9,814 nt of DNA from contig URGA01000073.1 of NCBI GenBank assembly GCA_900547275.1, forward strand, positions 1-9,814, in the 5' to 3' direction. The notes beneath the pieces were generated by a model. It did no database searches. It was not told the origin of the DNA and saw only the letters and a list, made by a program, of their open reading frames with translations. The translations under genes and the position numbers were made by a program. Origin of the DNA: an uncultured Oscillospiraceae bacterium (GTDB lineage Bacteria > Bacillota > Clostridia > Oscillospirales > Acutalibacteraceae). Below are positions 6,603-9,814 of this stretch, one piece after another (within the stretch, counting starts at the first letter, position 1; every line of letters begins with the position of its first letter).

Positions 6603-7370
6603 ATGAATAAACAGCTTCGTAAGGCAGTTATTGCCGGTAACTGGAAAATGAATAATACACCTGCTGAAACAACAGCGCTTCTCAACGAAATGAAGCCGCT
6701 GGTTGCTGACGCAGACTGCGACGTAATCATCTGCGCTCCCTTTGTTGATCTTCAGGCAGCTCTTGACGCTACCGAAGGTTCAAACATTATGGTAGGCGCT
6801 GAGAACTGCCACTGGGCTGAAAAGGGCGCATTCACCGCTGAGGTTTCCGCTCCCATGCTCAAGGCTATGGGCGTGCCCTATGTTATCATCGGCCACAGCG
6901 AACGCCGTCAGTATTTCGGCGAAACAAACGAAACAGTTAATAAGCGCGTTCGCGCCGCTCTTGACAACGGCCTTAAAGTAATCCTTTGCGTCGGCGAAGT
7001 GCTTGAGGAAAGAGAGCAGGGCGTAACGTTTGAAGTTGTAGGAATGCAGACAAAGATCGCTCTCCAGGGCGTTAGCGAAGAAGAACTGAAAAACGTTATT
7101 ATCGCTTATGAACCTGTTTGGGCAATCGGCACAGGCAAAACTGCTACTGCTGACCAGGCTAACGAAGTTAACGGCTATATCCGTTCAGTCATCGCTGAAC
7201 TTTACAGCCAGGCTGCAGCAGACGCTTTCGTTGTTCAGTACGGCGGTTCAATGAACGCCGGCAACGCTGAGGAACTTCTTTCAAAAGAGCACGTAGACGG
7301 CGGCCTTATCGGCGGCGCTTCACTTAAGGCTCAGGATTTCTCAGTTATCGTAAAAGCTGCGTCTAAATAA
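6603..7370 (+). CDS. tpiA: Triosephosphate isomerase
   Basis: Interconverts dihydroxyacetone phosphate and glyceraldehyde 3-phosphate. The 255-residue protein is a full-length TIM barrel. N13 and K15 in AGNWKMN, H98 in IIGHSERR, and catalytic base E170 in AYEPVWAIGTGKTA (which includes flexible loop 6) are present. Phosphate-gripping segments YGGS at 213-216 and GGLIGGASL at 233-241 are intact. GAAGGAG at 6587-6593 lies 9 bases before the ATG. The 19-base gap after pgk means co-transcription is very likely. Codon use matches that of pgk and pckG, as expected for abundant enzymes. Confidence 0.98.
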   Translation: MNKQLRKAVIAGNWKMNNTPAETTALLNEMKPLVADADCDVIICAPFVDLQAALDATEGSNIMVGAENCHWAEKGAFTAEVSAPMLKAMGVPYVIIGHSERRQYFGETNETVNKRVRAALDNGLKVILCVGEVLEEREQGVTFEVVGMQTKIALQGVSEEELKNVIIAYEPVWAIGTGKTATADQANEVNGYIRSVIAELYSQAAADAFVVQYGGSMNAGNAEELLSKEHVDGGLIGGASLKAQDFSVIVKAASK

Positions 7371-7389
7371 TATAAAAACAGCATACAGG

Positions 7390-7432
7390 GGGGAGCAGGT
7401 CGTTGGGACTTATTCTGCTCCCCTTGCTTTTT
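7390..7432 (+). terminator. Terminator-like hairpin between tpiA and gpmI (possible partial terminator)
   Basis: GGGGAGCAG at 7390-7398 pairs perfectly with CTGCTCCCC at 7415-7423 around a 16-nt loop, followed after TTGC by TTTTT at 7428-7432. The gpmI ribosome site GGAGG begins at the next base, and no promoter fits in between. It may lower gpmI expression relative to tpiA, or act as a processing or stability element. The large loop and the 4-base gap before the U-run make it weaker than the other terminators here. Confidence 0.6.
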
Positions 7433-7445
7433 GGAGGTTAGTGAA

Positions 7446-8975
7446 ATGAAAAAGACAGTTGTACTTTGTATAATGGACGGCTATGGCAAAAACGAATCTA
7501 CCCACGGCAACGCCATTGCCATGGCAAAAAAGCCTAATCTTGACAAACTTATGGCAGAATGCCCCATGACTTATATCGGCGCTTCCGGCATGGACGTAGG
7601 TCTGCCTGACGGCCAGATGGGCAACAGCGAAGTAGGCCATACAAATATGGGCGCAGGACGAGTTGTTTATCAGCCCCTTACCCGTATTACAAAAGCGTTT
7701 GACGAAGGCACAGCGTTTGAAAATCCGGCTCTTGTCGGCGCAATGGAAAACGCAAAGGGCAAGGCTCTCCATCTTATCGGCCTTGTATCTCCCGGCGGTG
7801 TTCACAGCCACACAGACCATCTTTACGGTCTGCTTAAAATGGCTAAGCATAATGGACTTGAGAATGTTTATGTTCACGCTCTTCTTGACGGAAGAGACGT
7901 TCCTCCCGCTTCAGCTGTTGAATATCTTGCTGAACTTGAAGAAAAAATGAAAGAGATCGGCGTAGGTAAAATTGCTTCCGTTATGGGCAGATTTTACGCT
8001 ATGGACCGTGATAATATCTGGGATCGTGTTGAAAAAGCTTATGCCGCAATGGTTTACGGCGAGGGCGTTCATGCTGACGACGCTGTTAAGGCTGTAAGTC
8101 AGTCTTACGAAACAGTTGACGCTGACGGAAAGCACCTTACCGACGAGTTCGTTCTTCCCACCGTTATCGGCGAAGAGGGCAGAGTTAAGGCTGACGACAG
8201 CGTTATCTTCTTCAACTTCCGTCCCGACCGCGCAAGAGAGATTACCCGTGCGTTTGTTGACCCGGATTTCAACGGATTTGAGAGAAAGAACGGCTATTTC
8301 CCGCTCTACTATGTTTGCATGACACAGTACGACGAGGAAATGCCCAACGTAAAAGTTGCTTTCGAGCCGGAAGTTCTTACAAACACACTTGGCGAATATC
8401 TTTCAGCTCAGGGCAAAACCCAGCTTCGTATCGCTGAGACCCAGAAGTATGCCCACGTTACATTCTTCTTCAACGGCGGCGAAGAAAAGCAGTATGAGGG
8501 CGAAGACAGAATTCTTGTTGATTCTCCCAAGATCTCAACATTTGACCTTATGCCTGAAATGAGCGCTCCGGAAGTTTCCGAAAAGCTCAATGAGGCCGTT
8601 CGCAGCGGCAAGTACGACGTTGTTATCGTAAACTTTGCAAACTGCGATATGGTAGGCCATACAGGAATTATCCCGGCGGCTGTAAAGGCTGTTGAAACTG
8701 TTGACGAGTGCGTCGGCTCACTTGTTCAGGCAGTGCTTGACGTTGACGGCGTTCTGTTTGTAACTGCTGACCACGGCAATGCAGACAAGATGCTTGACGA
8801 AAACGACGAGCCTTTCACCGCTCATACAACGAACCCTGTTCCCTTTATTGTTGTAAACTATCCCTGCAAGCTCCGTGAGGGCGGCAAACTTTGCGATATC
8901 GCTCCCACAATGCTTAAAGTTATGGGACTGGCTCAGCCTAAGGAAATGACAGGCGAGTCAATTATTTGTGACTGA
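7446..8975 (+). CDS. gpmI: 2,3-bisphosphoglycerate-independent phosphoglycerate mutase
   Basis: Converts 3-phosphoglycerate to 2-phosphoglycerate through a phosphoserine intermediate; it belongs to the alkaline-phosphatase superfamily and needs two Mn2+ ions. The 509 residues match the usual 510 or so. D11 (MDGYG) and the nucleophile S61 in GNSEVGH are present. The inserted transferase domain shows SPGGVHSHTDH at 115-125, DGRD at 148-151, GRFYAMDRD at 181-189, and FRPDRARE at 258-265. The C-terminal phosphatase part shows ETQKYAHVTFFFNGG at 331-345 (K334), NCDMVGHTG at 399-407 (D401, H405), TADHGNAD at 440-447 (D442, H443) and H460 in TAHTTNP. GGAGG at 7433-7437 lies 8 bases before the ATG at 7446; a TTG at 7431 is in frame but lies before the ribosome site. 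It closes the operon; eno is not downstream. Confidence 0.98.
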   Translation: MKKTVVLCIMDGYGKNESTHGNAIAMAKKPNLDKLMAECPMTYIGASGMDVGLPDGQMGNSEVGHTNMGAGRVVYQPLTRITKAFDEGTAFENPALVGAMENAKGKALHLIGLVSPGGVHSHTDHLYGLLKMAKHNGLENVYVHALLDGRDVPPASAVEYLAELEEKMKEIGVGKIASVMGRFYAMDRDNIWDRVEKAYAAMVYGEGVHADDAVKAVSQSYETVDADGKHLTDEFVLPTVIGEEGRVKADDSVIFFNFRPDRAREITRAFVDPDFNGFERKNGYFPLYYVCMTQYDEEMPNVKVAFEPEVLTNTLGEYLSAQGKTQLRIAETQKYAHVTFFFNGGEEKQYEGEDRILVDSPKISTFDLMPEMSAPEVSEKLNEAVRSGKYDVVIVNFANCDMVGHTGIIPAAVKAVETVDECVGSLVQAVLDVDGVLFVTADHGNADKMLDENDEPFTAHTTNPVPFIVVNYPCKLREGGKLCDIAPTMLKVMGLAQPKEMTGESIICD

Positions 8976-8990
8976 TAAAATAAACAATTT

Positions 8991-9024
8991 AAGCGGCAGA
9001 AGTTTTGGCTTCTGCCGCTTTTTT
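8991..9024 (+). terminator. Intrinsic terminator after gpmI
   Basis: A perfect 12-bp stem (arm AAGCGGCAGAAG, 8991-9002 with 9009-9020), a TTTTGG loop and a T6 tract at 9019-9024. It starts 15 bases after the gpmI stop and ends the pgk operon. Confidence 0.96.
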
Positions 9025-9034
9025 GCAGTGTAAT

Positions 9035-9070
9035 AGCCCTTTGATTTTAATTCAAAGGGCTTGATTTTTT
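9035..9070. terminator. Second hairpin in the convergent gap
   Basis: AGCCCTTTGA at 9035-9044 pairs perfectly with 9052-9061 around a 7-nt loop. On the + strand it is followed by TGA and a T6 run, so it may back up the gpmI terminator. On the - strand it sits just after the stop of the small membrane gene, but no U-tract follows it in that direction. It may mainly block or stabilise converging transcripts. Confidence 0.65.
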
Positions 9071-9503
9071 ATTCGTATTGATTTTCTTCGGGGCCGTTGA
9101 TCTTTTCCAAAAGAAAACTAATCTCTTCAAACTGATAAGGGTAAAAGAGGAATTTTTTTATTTTTCCCTCCGGAGTTCTGTATTTGAAATAATATGCGTT
9201 GCCATAAGGCTCTCTCCACGCTTTGGAAATTTCGCTGTATCTGTAACATTCTCCTTTTCCAGGAGAAGTTCTGTGGCAGAAGCAGTCTTCTGCTGCGTAT
9301 ATCTTTACAAACAAAATATTATATAAAGAATAAAGATTGATTCCAAGCATCACAATAGAAAATATCATAGTAAAAATGAAAGCGCCGCTGGTGCTCTTGT
9401 AAAGCAGTATCGTAATCACCGAAAAAATTATCAGCCCGATAAGACCGGGAATTAAACTTTTTAAATCGAACCCTATTATATATTTCCATTCTCTGTCTTC
9501 CAT
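9069..9503 (-). CDS. Small two-helix membrane protein, unrecognised
   Basis: An unrecognised protein of 144 residues. I chose the ATG at 9503 because AAGGTGA (9515-9509 on the - strand) is placed as its ribosome site; a GTG three codons upstream is in frame but lies inside that site. A short polar N-terminus (EDREWKYIIGFD) is followed by two hydrophobic segments at about 17-35 and 41-66, forming a hairpin that leaves both ends on the same side. The soluble C-terminal part, 70-144, alternates hydrophobic and polar residues with conserved-looking aromatic positions (RYSEISKAW, YYFKYRTPEGKIKKFLFY) and ends in an amphipathic helix (QFEEISFLLEKI). This layout recalls small bacterial proteins with two helices and a PH-like beta domain, but that is a guess from pattern only. 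It is transcribed toward gpmI. No signal peptide or catalytic motif is visible. Confidence 0.8.
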   Translation of the reverse strand: MEDREWKYIIGFDLKSLIPGLIGLIIFSVITILLYKSTSGAFIFTMIFSIVMLGINLYSLYNILFVKIYAAEDCFCHRTSPGKGECYRYSEISKAWREPYGNAYYFKYRTPEGKIKKFLFYPYQFEEISFLLEKINGPEENQYE

Positions 9504-9512
9504 AATAATCAC

Positions 9513-9814
9513 CTTGCAGAATAGTTAGTCAAAATGTGTGGTTGGAGTTTTTACTTTAATTTCTTTTCTTTGTAAATTATATCATATAATCATCAGCAAT
9601 AAAAGGAAAATTTTGTTAGTAAAATATTTATCAGTCGCTTGCTTGCAAAATGGTATTTAAAATGCAAAATAATTCAGCCTTTTCGCAGTTCGTTGCGCCA
9701 CGGCCGCTTTTTATTACAATTATATTGAAAGAAGAAAATAATATGTGCTACCATTATCTTGTCCTCAGCGGCGGCAGAGCAGGGGGGGGTTTTGGGGCGG
9801 AACCTATGAGATGA
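9513..9814. other. Intergenic right edge, no convincing gene
   Basis: About 300 bases hold the promoter of the - strand gene and then nothing I can assign with confidence. Bases 9540-9670 are strongly AT-rich. From about 9680 the sequence becomes patchily GC-rich, with a run of eight G at 9782-9789. A 23-codon + frame (ATG 9743 to TGA 9812-9814) has only a weak purine-rich sequence ahead of it (gaaagaag). On the - strand a frame is open from the edge to a TGA at 9676-9674 (46 codons). Neither looks like a known protein. A weak + strand promoter, TTGCGC at 9693 and TACAAT at 9715 with a 16-base spacer, is possible. Confidence 0.5.
9576..9590 (-). promoter_or_regulatory. Probable -10 region of the - strand membrane gene, within a palindrome
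   Basis: On the - strand TATAAT (9581-9576) is preceded by TGA, giving an extended -10 (TGATATAAT); no good -35 is seen. Transcription would start near 9569, about 65 nt before the ATG. The 15-base stretch ATTATATCATATAAT is a perfect inverted repeat around one central base, so a TATAAT also reads on the + strand, though without a -35. Confidence 0.55.

Noticed and set aside
7410..7877. A 155-codon open frame antisense to gpmI.
   Set aside because: It runs through the terminator-like hairpin and the gpmI start, and lacks any recognisable domain; a shadow of gpmI.
9785..9814. Possible T-box leader suggested by GGGGCGGAACC.
   Set aside because: It differs from the T-box core (GGGTGGnACC), no specifier stem or antiterminator can be drawn, and the window ends immediately after it.
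1..9814. Search for CRISPR repeats, insertion sequences, tRNA/rRNA genes, toxin-antitoxin or phage-defence modules.
   Set aside because: No spaced direct repeats, transposase motifs, terminal inverted repeats, cloverleaf-like segments or defence domains were seen; the region is conserved housekeeping chromosome.

Overview
The window looks like ordinary chromosome from an anaerobic Firmicute of class Clostridia, probably of the Ruminococcaceae/Oscillospiraceae type. The grounds are strong AGGAG-type ribosome binding sites, sigma-A-like TTG...TATAAT promoters, U-tailed hairpin terminators, the protein sequences themselves, and a GTP-type PEP carboxykinase. No species is claimed. Nine protein genes are seen: eight on the + strand, the first cut by the window edge, and one on the - strand.

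Left block (1-3194): the 3' end of polA (DNA polymerase I), then rimI (a GNAT acetyltransferase), then an unrecognised 470-residue three-helix membrane protein, then tsaD (tRNA t6A synthesis). The genes are packed tightly: 14-bp overlap, 25-bp gap, then a 4-bp ATGA overlap. This suggests one co-transcribed unit joining replication/repair and translation-fidelity genes with an unknown membrane protein.

Central block (3195-5201): a clear extended -10 promoter, a leader of about 105 nt with two possible stem-loops, pckG (GTP-dependent PEP carboxykinase), and a strong intrinsic terminator. This is a single-gene transcription unit with the codon use of a highly expressed gene.

Glycolytic block (5202-9024): a promoter with a Rex-like operator candidate and a long imperfect palindrome just upstream, then pgk, tpiA and gpmI. 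A terminator-like hairpin lies between tpiA and gpmI, directly before the gpmI ribosome binding site. A strong terminator follows gpmI. The three enzymes cover triose-phosphate interconversion, 1,3-bisphosphoglycerate to 3-phosphoglycerate, and 3- to 2-phosphoglycerate. The neighbours gap and eno, common in such operons, are not here. With pckG next door, the region handles lower glycolysis and the PEP/oxaloacetate branch point.

Right block (9025-9814): a second hairpin in the convergent gap, a small two-helix membrane protein on the - strand with its own promoter, and about 300 bases without a convincing gene. That stretch ends in a GC-richer segment with a G8 run and short open frames on both strands.

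I found no mobile element, CRISPR array, RNA gene or defence system. The points most worth checking are the Rex-like operator before pgk, the hairpin ahead of gpmI, the structured pckG leader, the unknown membrane protein coupled to tsaD, and the right-edge segment.
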